NCBI RefSeq assembly: GCF_048771995.1 | Contig: NC_133024.1 | Span: 28,040,001-28,104,000, forward strand | From: Taeniopygia guttata | Lineage: Eukaryota; Chordata; Aves; Passeriformes; Estrildidae | Direction: 5' to 3' | Length of the DNA: 64,000 bases | Part shown: positions 36,026-48,000 of the stretch, piece after piece | Layout of the letters: each line of letters opens with the position of its first letter | How positions within the stretch are numbered: position 1 is the stretch's first letter | Translations under genes and position numbers: made by a program | Notes under the pieces: model-generated | Told to the model about the DNA's origin: nothing | Database searches by the model: none | What the model saw: only the letters and a program-made list of their open reading frames with translations

Positions 36026-36049
36026 CAGCCCGAGAGGCTCAGGCGACCC

Positions 36050-36315
36050 AGAGGGAACCCCATCCACGTGTATAAGTACCTGAAAGGAGAATGTGAAACT
36101 CTCCTTGGTGGGGCCAAGCACTAGGACAGAAACTGATGCACACAAGTTCCACCTGAGCATGAGGAAGAACTTGTTCCTGTGCGGGTGGCTGGGCACTGGG
36201 ACAGGCTGCCCAGAGAACCTGTGGCTCTCCCTCACTGGAGACACTCCAGAAGCGTCTGGAGGCAGTCCTGTGCCTGCGCTCCGGGATGAATGACCCCGCT
36301 TGAGAGGGAGGCTGC
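36050..36315 (+). mobile_element. CR1 LINE 3' fragment beside the CpG island
   Basis: YKYLKGECETLL, HKFHLSMRKNLFLCGWLGTGTG and the 3' untranslated part ending GGGATGAATGACCCCGCTTG fit a CR1 tail on plus. It starts about 225 bases from the ING4 start codon and directly abuts the CpG-rich block. Confidence 0.88.
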
Positions 36316-39300
36316 AGCAGTGACACGCCGCGCTCCCTCAGCCGGGCCCGTTCCGTGATCTGGGCAGCGCTGTTGACTTGTCACTGTGGTTTTCCATCGT
36401 AGTGCACCAGTGCCGAGCAGCTGCTGCTGTGCCATGAGCGGAGCTGGATGGTCTCTGCTGCGACAGGCCCGCTGCCACATAACGCTTCCAAGAGGCTCAC
36501 AAAGGCCATCCCGTTAAACCTGTGACCCTGCTCTTTCTCTCCGTCATGCCAGGACCACTGCCGTGACCATGCACCACGAGCCACCTGAAGCTTTAGAGCC
36601 CAAGGTGCTGCGGAACTGAGGAGCCCTTCCCCAGCCGTTCTTTGCAGGGTGCGGTGCTGTGAAGTCACATGCGTTTATGGAGGAACTGGGACAGAATTAT
36701 CTTACTTCTGTTGATACTTAGGTTTTTTCCAAGAGGTCAGCAATCGTTTAGCATCCTATACAGTTTAGGAGACACTAGGTTTGGTAAATACATTTTATCC
36801 ACCTTTCTCCTGCCTACCCACCTACACCATCCTGTTTTTTCCTGACAGTCTGTGTAATGACAGCCATTGCCCAGCACTGAATGCTCCCAGGTTCTGGCCA
36901 CAAGGAGAAGTGGTCAGATTTATTCTTCTCTCTTTTCCTCCCAAAGATCTTCCAAGACACCATGCCTTTACCTTTATATATGGATATACTTGGATTAAGT
37001 CTTTGAGGAGCCTGCACTGCAAGACTGAGGAGCTGTTACATAAAGGAACTGCAGCTGTTTGAACTATGAACCATCTTGCTGTTAAACTACTGGGTTAATT
37101 CAGAGATCCTCTGTGTTCTGATGATGGAGCTTTCCATTCCTCTTCCTACAGTCATTTAAGTTATTTATGACATATTTTTAATTATTCAAAACACATTTCT
37201 TAGTCTTTTCAGTTCCCATGTGGAGCAGCTAGCTTCAGTTAGCTGAACATTATTGTTAAGCCTCTTTAAAGTCCTTCAAAATTCTCATATAAATTGCCTT
37301 ATACTCTTAAGGGGAAGGATGTGGCTGTTACATTAAAAAAAAAAAAAAATCTGCTCCCTATACCAGTTCTAAACCAGAATCTCCCAAACACATCCTGCAT
37401 GGGCTACCAAGCTGAATGGAGCTGATGTGAAAAATCAAACATTCTCAGACATCTCTTATTTGTTTAAGAGACCACCTGGGAACCCCATCTTATCCTCCAA
37501 GCCAAGGCTAGGGAAGATGCCAGAAATACAATTTCCCTCTGGACTTCTTGCCACAAATGATAGGGCAAAGAAGAGGCACTTGCCTAAAATCTAAATGGCA
37601 AATCTCAGTAAAGTGTACAAATGGGTTTCTAACTGCATGAACTGACACTGTAAGTTTGCAAAATAAAGGGTAGAGGCAGTTTTGTGTGCCTGTGTGGTCT
37701 CACAGCAGTAGAAATTCTACCATTCCAGCAACAACTAGTTCCTGAGCTCTGAGTCCCGGACAGCTTGTTATTTTTGCTTTCTTTACAAAGGCAAAGAAAG
37801 GGTTTGCATCGCTCAGGGCTCCAGAAGCATCCTCACCCGCAGAGGAAGTGTCAGCATGGTAGTTATTTGTCGAGAGGAGGAACATTTTTTTAAACGCTTC
37901 TGCACGCTGAAGTCCGAGCATGGGTGTGATGATTGTGCAGGAAGGTGCTTTCCCAGCTGAAATGAGCTCTAGAGACCCAGACAAATTTATGTCTAACCCT
38001 CACCCAGCCTCACATGCTGATCCTTTGGCAAGTGCTGTAGGAACTAAGGCTCACAGGCTAACTAACCCCTGTGGTTATCACACTCCTCCCCCTCACCCCA
38101 GGTTGCTGCTACAGCTCCATCCTGCAGTTAATCCTGTAGGTAGCTCCTGGCTCCACAGCTGACCTGCAGGATGAGCAGTGCTGCCCAGGCCTCAGCATCT
38201 CCCACAGGAAAGCTGCACTGCCTATGGAAGCAGTCTGCAGGAGTGGTTCTGAACCTTTATTGATCTACAGATGCCTGTGTGTTTTCCCTTGGAAATGTAA
38301 ACATCTGCATACCAAATTCAAGCCTCCAGATTTCAGTTACCTTATAGACTTCTTAAATGCTGTCCATGGACTGTGAGGTGAAGGACAGTGCTTGAGAGGG
38401 ATCCTCATGCAGAACCCAGCAGGACAGCTCTAACTCCTGAGCCTTGTTCAGTTACCTTTTTGCTGTTGAGGTACATTCAGCTCTTCTCACTCTTTTAACA
38501 CTCTCAGTTCAGAGGTCTCTGAACTTTCAATTTCCTGTCTTCAGGAAACTTGAGAGGTACCCACACTTTGTTCTCACAAACGACAAATGATTGATCTGCA
38601 GCACTTGGCCCCAAGGAGGTTAATTAGCTTTACAAATGAAAGAGGATGCCAAAGGCCACAAATTATAACTGTGTCCATGTTTCAAAAACATACCCTACTT
38701 CAGCAGCAAAACTAGGCGTAGACTCTAGTTCTTTGGTGTCACGATTTCTTTTCTTGCAGTTTTTTTCCATTCATTACACAGACACTACATGAAATCGAAA
38801 TGTTTGTTGGACCAAGTTACTACATCTCTCTAGTACTTTGGTGTTCTACTATACAGAAACAAGAAACCATGCACACAAATTTAATCTGTTGTACCTGAAA
38901 GGACGATTGAACAGGTACCTATCTTGTAGTTAAGGAAGTGTACAGAGCAATTTCATTCTATGTTCTGAAACTGCACTAGTAAACTTGGGCAGCTTTCAGG
39001 TACATTACCTGCAAAATATCAGAAGAAAATCCTAAACATGATATATATCCTTTAGTTGATATAAAGATGATAAAATAATCAATAAAAATATAGAAGACAG
39101 ACAGAATCTCATAATTATATTCTATATTAGGAAGAAAGTTGGATGATGTAGACACATCCATGAGGTAATGAAATATTACCTATTGCCAATGAGATTTAGG
39201 AAGATGTTTAGTTCTACCCATTAAATAAAACATCCTAGAAGTTGCATAGCTAGAAACTGACAATCAGTAATTTGAAAAGAATTCTCTGGTAAGCAGATGG

Positions 39301-39599
39301 AAGCAATGGGCTTTCTTTTCCAAACAACTCTGAAGTTCTGAATGTGTTCCAGACCAGCCAATACTTTGACTTAAAAAGTATTTGTAAATCAAGTGGGCTC
39401 ATCCAGGTTGCTCTAAGGCAGTTAACCTAACACTGATGTGGCAAAATCACAGTGGCATTGACAGGGCTTGCACTCGGCTAAGGAAAGAAATGTGCTGCTG
39501 TTTGTTTTAACTTGAAAGAAAAGACCTAATTAAAAGAACTGGATGTCCTTGTATGGCAGCCTAAGTTTGGTGGCTCAAGATAGCCATCTAGGCCTAATG
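36316..39599. other. Intergenic DNA upstream of ING4
   Basis: No gene or clear repeat. The first 350 bases are still moderately GC-rich; the rest is AT-rich with an A14 run near 37,335. Confidence 0.5.
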
Positions 39600-40010
39600 T
39601 AGCAAGACTTCAGCCAAACACTGCACAGGTGGGTCGCTAAAAGGGAAAAGAAAGGCAACAGATAAAAACTACATGATGGAGCCAAGCCTTATGGTGAGAC
39701 ACCTCAACCAGCTCAATTTAATTCAGCTGTTTGGAAAGATGAATACTCGATCATGGTCTGTAATTCATTACATAAGTAGAAAGACTTCGTATAGCAGAAG
39801 ACTTTAATGTACTCAACAAAGGCATAGCAAGACCCTATGGATTAAAATTTTAAAAAGTAGTAATATAGAGTGGCAGTTTCAATGGCAGTGATAACTAACA
39901 AAAAAACTGTAATAAAGGACATGGTTGATTAACCATAAGGCTTTAAATTATAAAAGTCTTAAATCTTTCTTGAAGATTTAACTGAATTATAGACCAGCAA
40001 TACTATCATT
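39600..40010 (+). mobile_element. Ancient CR1/L3-type LINE 3' fossil
   Basis: Old and strongly diverged. ACTTCGTATAGCAGAAGACTTTAATGT, ACAAAGGCATAGCAAGACCC, GGTTGATTAACCAT and TTAAATCTTTCTTGAAGA-type text follow the order of the 3' end of the older CR1 clade (as in turtles, and L3 in mammals) rather than of the young avian CR1 subfamilies. The assignment is by recalled consensus. Confidence 0.6.
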
Positions 40011-41989
40011 AGTCACGGCTGAGATTCTGTTACTGTTTGTGGGTGACTTTTCTAAATGATTTCCAGCCTACATGATGTTTCCTTTTAAAGCAATGATAAT
40101 TTGTAAAATCCAACCAAGAACAGAAAATCAGCTTGGAAAAGGACAAGAAGAAAAAGTGCTATTGCCTTTCAGCAAAGATACAAGATGCAACCTAATACAG
40201 AACTCCAGAGTCATTGTCAAGTCTTCTTGGGTACAACATATAAAAACAAATGGATTTGCAGCACAATGAAAATGCAGGGTCAAAGAACTCATGGAGCTGA
40301 AGAAGGACCGTGGGATCTTGTTAAGAGAATATTCCACTCTTGTGAGTGGGAGGTAAATAATTGAACCAGTGTTGGTTTGAGTGCACAAAGCTGCAGACTG
40401 CAGAACCTCAGGCTTCGTCTAAAGAGGGAAGAATTTTGTACAAGTTGATACATTTTGTGTCTTGCAGGTAGCTACTGCACTTTTTAAACCATCTGGAGCA
40501 CTTTGAATATTTTAAACAACCATGGGACTCCAAAGAGGAAGACCTAATCCAAACAAAGTAATTAACAGAGATAATGAGGGTAAGGTATCTTCAGTTATTT
40601 CCACATCAGCAACAGGACTGGGTAAACAGAGAAATTCTCATTGATTAAAAAAAAGGGGGCCTGGAATAAAGTGGCATTTCTGAAGCTCAATGACAAAGTC
40701 CCTTAGTAAGAAATAATTAGTTTCTTCCTGGGCAACAGTAAAAGCTATAGGCTCAGCAGCAAACAGCACAAACACAAACAGTAACACCTTTGAAATGACT
40801 GGTAACAGGAATTGTACAGCCTCAAATACACATGGATGCCCATGCTAGGTATCAGATTCCAAGAAGGGAAAGGGTAGCAGACATCAGAAAACAACACCTC
40901 AAACCAGGGACCAGGAAAGGCGATTTCAAGCACCTTTAACATACAAAACTAAAAATCGTTGCAAAAAAATTTAACTTGTAAGCCATTCCCTGGGGAATTT
41001 AATCACTCAGCAAGGTATTACTCTGACTTTTAAAGCGTTCCCAGCTTACTTAAAGACACTGCACCCAAACCAAGTAATTTTTCAGACTTCAAGATGAGAG
41101 AACAACTTGAGTGAAGCTGGCAGTTTTGTCCTGTCCATGTGGAACACAGACATGAAGAGGAGAGCCACAAGTAGTAATAAACCTGTGCTAAGTCTGGTAA
41201 CTTCCAAGGGGAGCAAAAGTATAAACTGAGCTGTCCATGGGAAAAAAAGAAAGAAGGCAGAGGAATATGAATTAAACTCTCCTGTAAGAAGAAATATAAC
41301 AGATGGAAAAGGTGAAGGCAGACAGCAACCAACATAAATTAGACACTATAAAAATAGAGAAAACTCTTAAGAAAAGCTTTGTGACTAGAAAAACTAGTGG
41401 TAAAAGGAAAGGAATATTTTGCCCTTTCATTCCTTTCAATCACAAAATAAAGAAAGAAACCTTACTAATAGCAGTGATCTAAGATAGATAAAAATAGTGA
41501 AAATGCTAGTGACACAGGAGAAACCAGTCAAGAAATACTTCCAATTCCATCTAAAGAAAGGAACAGAATGTAGCAGTCATATGAAAATAGCAACTTCTAT
41601 CTAGTACCATAGTATCAAAGTAGGAGATGAGACAACACCTACTAGGGATGTGTATTTTGAAATCAGCAAAGAAACAGGAGGCCTGAAAGAGTTTAGTAAC
41701 TAGCTCTCTAGCCCAGCGATTCTGATCTTTAAATTAAACTTGGGATATTAGACAAATACCTTAAGACACTCATGACAGAACTCCCAAAAGACAAATGAAA
41801 TGACTCAATGACAAAATTATGGAAAAAATGTAGAGACGAAGAATTAGTGAACAAAAAAAAAAAAAAACAACCTGTAACACAAAGGTTTTACGAAATACAG
41901 ATTCTGTAGTAAAAAAAAAAACCAAAAAAAAAAAAACCCAAACCCTAACTTCATTCTTAGATGACATCATTATACATTTGGTTTAACAG
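40011..41989. other. AT-rich intergenic DNA between old CR1 fossils
   Basis: A-rich, T-poor plus strand, like the flanking ancient CR1 pieces, with A runs at about 41,855-41,930. Parts may be further decayed CR1, but I cannot align them with confidence. No gene is visible. Confidence 0.4.
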
Positions 41990-42950
41990 TTTAACAAAGG
42001 GGACTGCATAGGTGCAACATACTTAAATTTTTATAAGGCATTGACCTAGCACCATAAGTCAGAAAAATGAACTGTACATAATCAAATACTAAGAGGATTA
42101 AGAAATGCTCAGCCTGCAAGTCTCAAAAAAAAGCTAATAAGAAGTTGCACTCAATGCTTTTCAAGTTAGCGTAGGTCAAATGCAATATTGCATTTCAACC
42201 TGGATCTGAAAGTAAAAATAACAACTGATAGTTTGTGGGTGACAGAGCTACGAAAGCTGTGAGTAACCTGGTCCATCAGTCAGCCAGGTCCATTCACACA
42301 GGCTGGACTTGGACACAGCCCCACGTGAAGAGCCAAGAAACAAGAACCCAGAGCATACCTGTAGAGAAGGGAAAACACTGTCATGGAAAGCCAAGACTTT
42401 GGATGATCAAACTTGACCAGACAAGCAGCCACTGTGAGCTCCTCTATAATGTTGTGAGAAGAGGGAAAACACAATCCCCTGCAGAATTAAGGCAAAGAGC
42501 CAGGGGGACCTCATCCATGGCACCGGGGCTTCAACACTCAATTCCAAAATGAATGTGTTTATAATATAGAGAAAAATTTGACAAGATGTAGAAAGAAAAG
42601 ATAAGAATAATTCAAGGGCTGGAAGAAATCCCTTACAGTGGAAGATTTACAGAGCTCTGTTTACCTTGTCAAAAAGTAGATTGAGAAGACACATTAGAGT
42701 GTTAAATGCAAGTCTGGGGGGAAAAGTCCCATTCAGGCTCTCTGAATCAAAGAGATGAATGTTTCCAGAACTAGGAACCAGAAGCCAAAGCAAGGAGAAA
42801 TCTGGCTTAAATATTTAAACAGTGAAAACATGAAGCCGTTGCAGCAGGCTACCAATGGATTTTGTGTCCCAGTGTCTCAAAATCAAGTCAATGCATTTTG
42901 TCAACACAGTTCAAATACTCATCAGTTCTTGGGGCTCAGTAAAGCCTAAA
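41990..42950 (+). mobile_element. Ancient CR1/L3-type LINE, RT to 3' end
   Basis: The start (about 41,998-42,055) reads as the RT segment GACTGCATAGGTGCAACATAC, TTTTATAAGGCATTGACCTAG, equivalent to the YLDFYKAFDLAP block. 42,210-42,260 recalls the ADD region. 42,600-42,700 (GGGCTGGAAGAAATCCCTTA, GAAGATTTACAGAGCTCTGT, AAAAAGTAGATTGAGAAG) is the C-terminal segment. Many indels; long dead. Related sequence may extend left to about 40,500. Confidence 0.7.
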
Positions 42951-43670
42951 TGGATTGAAATGTCACCTGTGAAATTCAGGAGTCAAACCAGAAAGCTCCT
43001 TGTAGCCTAGCCTATGCACCTACCAAACACTCCACCCATTTGCAGCCAACCCTGACTGAACGCAGAGAAAAGGTTTCTGCCACAGGCTCCCCAGGTGCCG
43101 AGCTCCTCGCTTTCCTTGTGCAAACCGCAAAGTGCCAAAGGCAGGGATGCGCCGCCCTCGCGCCTGCCCGCACGGCCCCTCCAGACTCAGGGCAGCCAGA
43201 GGCTCCTGCAGGGGTCAGAAGCGGGGGGAAGGAACACACGTCACAGGGGCAGGGTGCTCGCAGCAGCACCTTCAAGGAGCCTTTTACACCAATTTATTTC
43301 TATACAGGGTGGTTAAAAAAAATAAAATAGAAGCCCCTATTGGTTGTTCGTACAGAAGTCTGGGATTCTATAGGCTTTGGGTGGGTGACTGATTTTAAAA
43401 CCCAACAACACATGCTTTTTCCCTTGCCTTCTCATTCTCTTCCAAGTCAGCCTCCATGATCCAAAGAAACTAGTAAGTAATACACAAGACTAGCAGTCAT
43501 GTGGACCAATTAAAAAAAAAATAGAGGAAGGAGAATTGAAGACGAAGAGAAAGGGAAAAACAAACGAAGATTGAAAATAAAAATTCGCCAGGATAATGCG
43601 TTTTATAAACACAGAGATAGAAACAGTTACAGCAAGGACAGAGCGGGCCAGGGGTGGGGAATAGATATTT

Positions 43671-43690
43671 ATATATATATATATATATAA
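43671..43690. repeat. (AT)n microsatellite in ZNF384 3' UTR
   Basis: About ten AT units between the two candidate poly(A) signals. On RNA it would be self-complementary. Confidence 0.9.
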
Positions 43691-44750
43691 ATTCAAGGGG
43701 CCTTCAGTTTATTCTTGTTGGCTCCCCCTTCTCATTAGATTGGTCTCTCTGTGGGGATCTTCATCCCCTTCTCTCCACTGTCCACCTTTTGGGGATTCTC
43801 TCCCATGACCAGGGTCCAGAAGAGGCCACCACTGCCATGTGAGTCCAGCCCGTCTTGGCAAGAGGGAGCCTGGGAGAGCACACTGGCAAGAGATGAGCAG
43901 GAGAAGCTAGCCTTTCCCTGCTTCCTGCCAGCCCCTTGAAAAGACCGGTCTATTCCTCCTCCTCCTCCTCCTCCTCTTTCCCTTTGGGAAACTGGGGGCA
44001 GGACAGGTATGTGAGTATCAGAACCGCTGTCATTCAGCCTTTCAGGAAAGTGAGTAGAGAGAAGGGTGATGATTATTTTGGCAGTCTCTTACCCTCCCTC
44101 CAGTTGCTTTTTGGTTTGTTGTTGATGCCTGCAGGCTTTTCTGAGGTGGGGGAAAAAGCAGGAGGGAGAGGAGGAGGAGTACAAGCTGCTAGGATATCAT
44201 CCACAACAGGCAGGAAGAGCAATGAACAGGAACCCACATTCCTATGGGGCCATTGTGCTGCTCAGACAGCTGTGAGAGAGAGGCAGCAGCCAGTTCAGAC
44301 AGATTCCTCTCTACTGCTCTCCACCAGGGAAGGAGAAAGAATGCAATACTCCACAGCCCTTAGGCAGTGTAGGCACCTGTCCATCCCAGAGAACATGCCT
44401 CACCTCTCCCCCCTCCACTGGTCTCACCTTCCACTGGGGAGAAGGTTTCTCCCATCCAGTCCTTGGGGCAGGACGAGCGACCCCTCCTCCCTTTCACAAG
44501 CAGGAGGGACAGGAATGGATATTTCTCTCTTAGACACTCAAGGCAATCCTCATAAAATCCCATCCAGATGTGAACCCTGCCACATTCTTCCGTGGCCTGC
44601 TAAAAACACGTGTCCAAGCCCCTGTATATACAAGGGCCATCTCTCCATCCCATCCACCATGCGTGTCTCAACACGCAACCCCGCTTCGTACACATCCTAC
44701 AGTGAGAGAGAAGGCAAAACAGGGGCCTTTCTTTGGGTTTCAAAGGAGGG

Positions 44751-44992
44751 GCTCTTGCATGAGGAAGTGATCCCAGCACAGGAAAGGGGCTCTTGCACAA
44801 GGAAGCATCCTCCTACCAGGCAGGCTGCTGCACAGAAGGAGCACCCCCTTGAGACAGGCTGTTGTGCAAGGGGCTGCCATGAATAGGGTTACACAGCCAG
44901 AAGAGGCTGCTGCAGGAGGAGAGGCCAGAAACTGTTGCACGAGGAGGGCCGCTGCACAAGCGGTGCCCCTGGCACAGGCTATGCACAAGAGG
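44751..44992 (-). repeat. Degenerate TTGCACAAGG repeats in the ZNF384 3' UTR
   Basis: Eight irregularly spaced variants of TTGCACAAGGAG occur on plus at about 44,755, 44,793, 44,828, 44,862, 44,909, 44,934, 44,951 and 44,981, at 15-47-base intervals. On the mRNA strand the core is CTTGTGCA. Decayed minisatellite is the simplest reading. Confidence 0.6.
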
Positions 44993-45019
44993 CGTTCTGC
45001 TCCCTGGGTTGAGGTCTCT

Positions 45020-48000
45020 CTAGGAGCTGGAGAGGTGCTCCACTTGGATGGCGCTGGTGCTGACAGTGAGGCAGATGTCCTTGTGATGCTCTGAAGTCTT
45101 GTAAGGAGTCAGGTCAAAGGAGCACTGGGGGGGAGGGTTGGGTTGATTAGTGTCTCCAGAAGGGCCCCCTGCTGCCCCCCCGCCCTGCGGCTGGAAGTGC
45201 TGCTGCTGCTGCGAGGCCTGGGCTTGTGCCTGAACCACCTGCTGCGGGTCAGGGATGTTGTGTTTCCGCATGTGCTTCATCAGGTACGTCTCCTGCAACG
45301 GGAAGGACCGTGTGAGAGGAGGGAAGACGCTAGCAAGAACCAAAGCCAAGAGGGAGGGACATGGCAACTCAGGGGACTGCTCCCATTGGATCGACAGGAG
45401 CTGCTCCCTGGGAAGTTGATCGCTTCTGCTATCCTCAGGGCAGCAAACACTCACCGAGGTGTAGGCCCGGCTGCAGATGGAGCAGGTGTAGACCTTGGCG
45501 TGTTTCACCGTGTGCGTAGCCAGGTGTACCTCCAACGAGGCAGCATCCGTGTACGCACGGTGGCAGTTGTGGCACTTGAAAGGTTTGTCTTTGTTGTGCT
45601 GCCGTCTGTGGGACTGGGGGGCAGCAGCAGGGAGGAAAGAGCAAGCGTGAGGAAGGAAGCAAGTATTAGTACTGGAGACGGCTTTATCTCAAACACCCCA
45701 TTACAGCCAGGCCCCAAGCTCCTGGCTGCTGAGGAAGGTAAATCTGGCTCCTAGCACAGGGACAGAACTTCTCCCTCCAGCCCACCACACCGTCCCCACA
45801 CATGCCCTTCCCTCTCATGCATACTAGGCTTCTGAAGAGCAGAGACTCCTAATGCTGCACAACCCCCATCTTCTGAGTTTTCATGCAACTCTCAGTCTTT
45901 TCCCGGTCTCTCCTTTTCTGCCCCCTGCATCTAATACCTTCAGGACAGGATTTGCTTTAACTGCTTGCAGGTGTTTACAGCTCTTTGCTCTTTGGCACAC
46001 TCTACAGTCCCTCTCCTCCAGGGTACTGCAACAGGACACACCACCTCTGCTTCCTATATCCCTACCCTTATGCCCTCCATTTCATTGTAAAACAAACAAA
46101 AAACCCACCAAGATACCCAGACTTTATTTGGTGTAACATTTTGCAGAAGTCTCACCCCAGCTAAGTTAGAAAACTGCAGAACAGATGGGAGGAACTTCAC
46201 TATGGTCTCACCACTTTCAAGTCAAGTTAATTTTACGGATGCGACCCTTTATACGAGTTCTTTGGGCCACTAGTGCCACAAGTCAGGAATCTCTTCCCTG
46301 TCCAGGGCTTCAATAGCTTTCTGTATTCTTTTACTCTCCTCCCAGCTGCCCCACTTCCACCTTCCTCTACCACAGGCACCCTTGCCAACCCCTGCTGGCG
46401 GGCAGGACACACCCAGCCCCTTACCTGCAAGTTGGAAAGCTGGGTGAAAGCCTTTTCACACCCAGGGTGAGCACATTTGTAGGGTCGGTCCCCAGTGTGG
46501 ATACTGTTGAGAAGGAAGAGCACAAACGGGAGGCAGTGAGCAGGCAGACAGGGCAGACTGCCAGGGCCTGCTGCTGTGTGAAGGGGATGATGTTGCCTCC
46601 AGATGCTGTTCTAGCTGGACAAAGAGAGCTCTGCCCAGCTCCCACATCCAGTTAGAAGTTGAAGACAGGCAGTCAAGCAGATTTCAGAGTGACTAAGATT
46701 GAGGAGCAAGAGCTCATGAATGCCTGGACAGCTCAGCACGTGAGCTACCTAAAAATGTATTGGAAAGGGGTCTGGAGGTCCAGGCTCCCTGCTCCAATCT
46801 CAAGAGTTCCAAATGACCAAGAGGAATCTGTTCTCTTACTTCCACAGTACCAAAAAAGCAGCTCTGTTCCCTCCAGGACAGACACATCAAAGTTTTTCCT
46901 TTTAAGTAACAGGCTGAGTTTACTTACAATGTTAACCTGTCCCTGTCCCCCTGCAATGCCAGGAGCAGCTTCCACACACTCAGTCCAACCCCCGTGGTGC
47001 CAGGCTGGGATCCCTTACAGCCAATGCCTCTCTCTCTATTGCTCTCTCTCTGTGCCGCCCGCGGTGCAAGACCAAGGATCCCCAGGGACAGCATGTGCCC
47101 ACCTCAGCCCTGACGTGGTCAGTGTCTCCTGCGCAGCCTCCACTCCGTCCACTCGGGTGGGTCACCTCCTTCTGGGGTGCAGCCGGCCGCATTCCCCGCC
47201 CGCCCCCCGCATGCTTGGCGCGCGTGCTCCAGAGGTGCATGCCGGCAGCGCGGGGGGACCAGGGCCAGGCCCCCAGCCTCCTCTGGCCCTTACCGTGTGT
47301 GCTGCTGCAGGTGGGAGAGCTGGCGGAAGGCCTTCTGGCAGTAGCGGCAGGTGTAGGGCTTGGCCCCCGAGTGGATGCGGAGGTGCTGGGCCAGGTAGGA
47401 TGTGTTGGCGAAGCTCTTGGAGCAGTGAGGACACTTGTGCGGCTTGACAATCGCCGTGTGGAGCTTGGAGTGGATCCTGCCGAAGAGGAGGAGGAGCAGC
47501 AGCAGTTGGACATGACCGCCATCTGGCTAGTGCTGATGGAATGAGGGCACAAAGGGGGTGGGACAGCACCATGCTATCTGCTACATGAAGGAACTCCAAA
47601 CACAGCATGAGCTCTCTTGGTCTCAAACTGTGCTCCCCTTGGATTCAAGAGACCATGGTCTGTCTGCACCGGGGGAGGATCCAGAGAGAGGAACTATAGA
47701 GCTTGGACTGAGGGGCATTGGCAGAGCTGTGTGTGGGAAGCCTGTGGCTGAAACAGCAGGGGGGCTGCAAGCCTGGACTTGAGATGTTTGGCAGAACTAC
47801 GCTGGGGTGACAGGGAACAGTCTGCCTATGCCCGCTCTACTCTCACACTGACACAACCAGCCCTACACCTCCTGTCAGAAAGCGTCACTCCACTGCCGAC
47901 GCCTCTCCTGCGGAGCAGCGCTAACCTGAGCGCACCCAGTCCCTCACAGCCAGGGACCAGTCTCACGTGTCCGATACCGCCACTGCCGGTCTGACGTGTG

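Larger units (their letters stand above)
43293..45019 (-). promoter_or_regulatory. ZNF384: ZNF384 3' UTR with candidate poly(A) signals
   Basis: Minus-strand AATAAA lies at 43,713-43,708 and 43,298-43,293. The interval contains an (AT)n run (43,671-43,690), a (CCT)n run (43,950-43,975) and a degenerate TGCACAAG repeat cluster (44,751-44,992). A 316-codon open frame on plus (43,936-44,886) lies inside and looks accidental. The UTR extent is inferred. Confidence 0.55.

Noticed and set aside
35486-36244. Long overlapping open frames in the CpG island, suggesting a divergent gene
   Set aside because: Arg/Pro/Gly-rich composition from CpG DNA. The right part is CR1. Only the ING4 first exon is supported.
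43936-44886. 316-codon open frame on plus
   Set aside because: It lies antisense in the probable ZNF384 3' UTR, starts in a translated CCT repeat (poly-Ser) and ends in the degenerate TGCACAAG repeats. No family resemblance.
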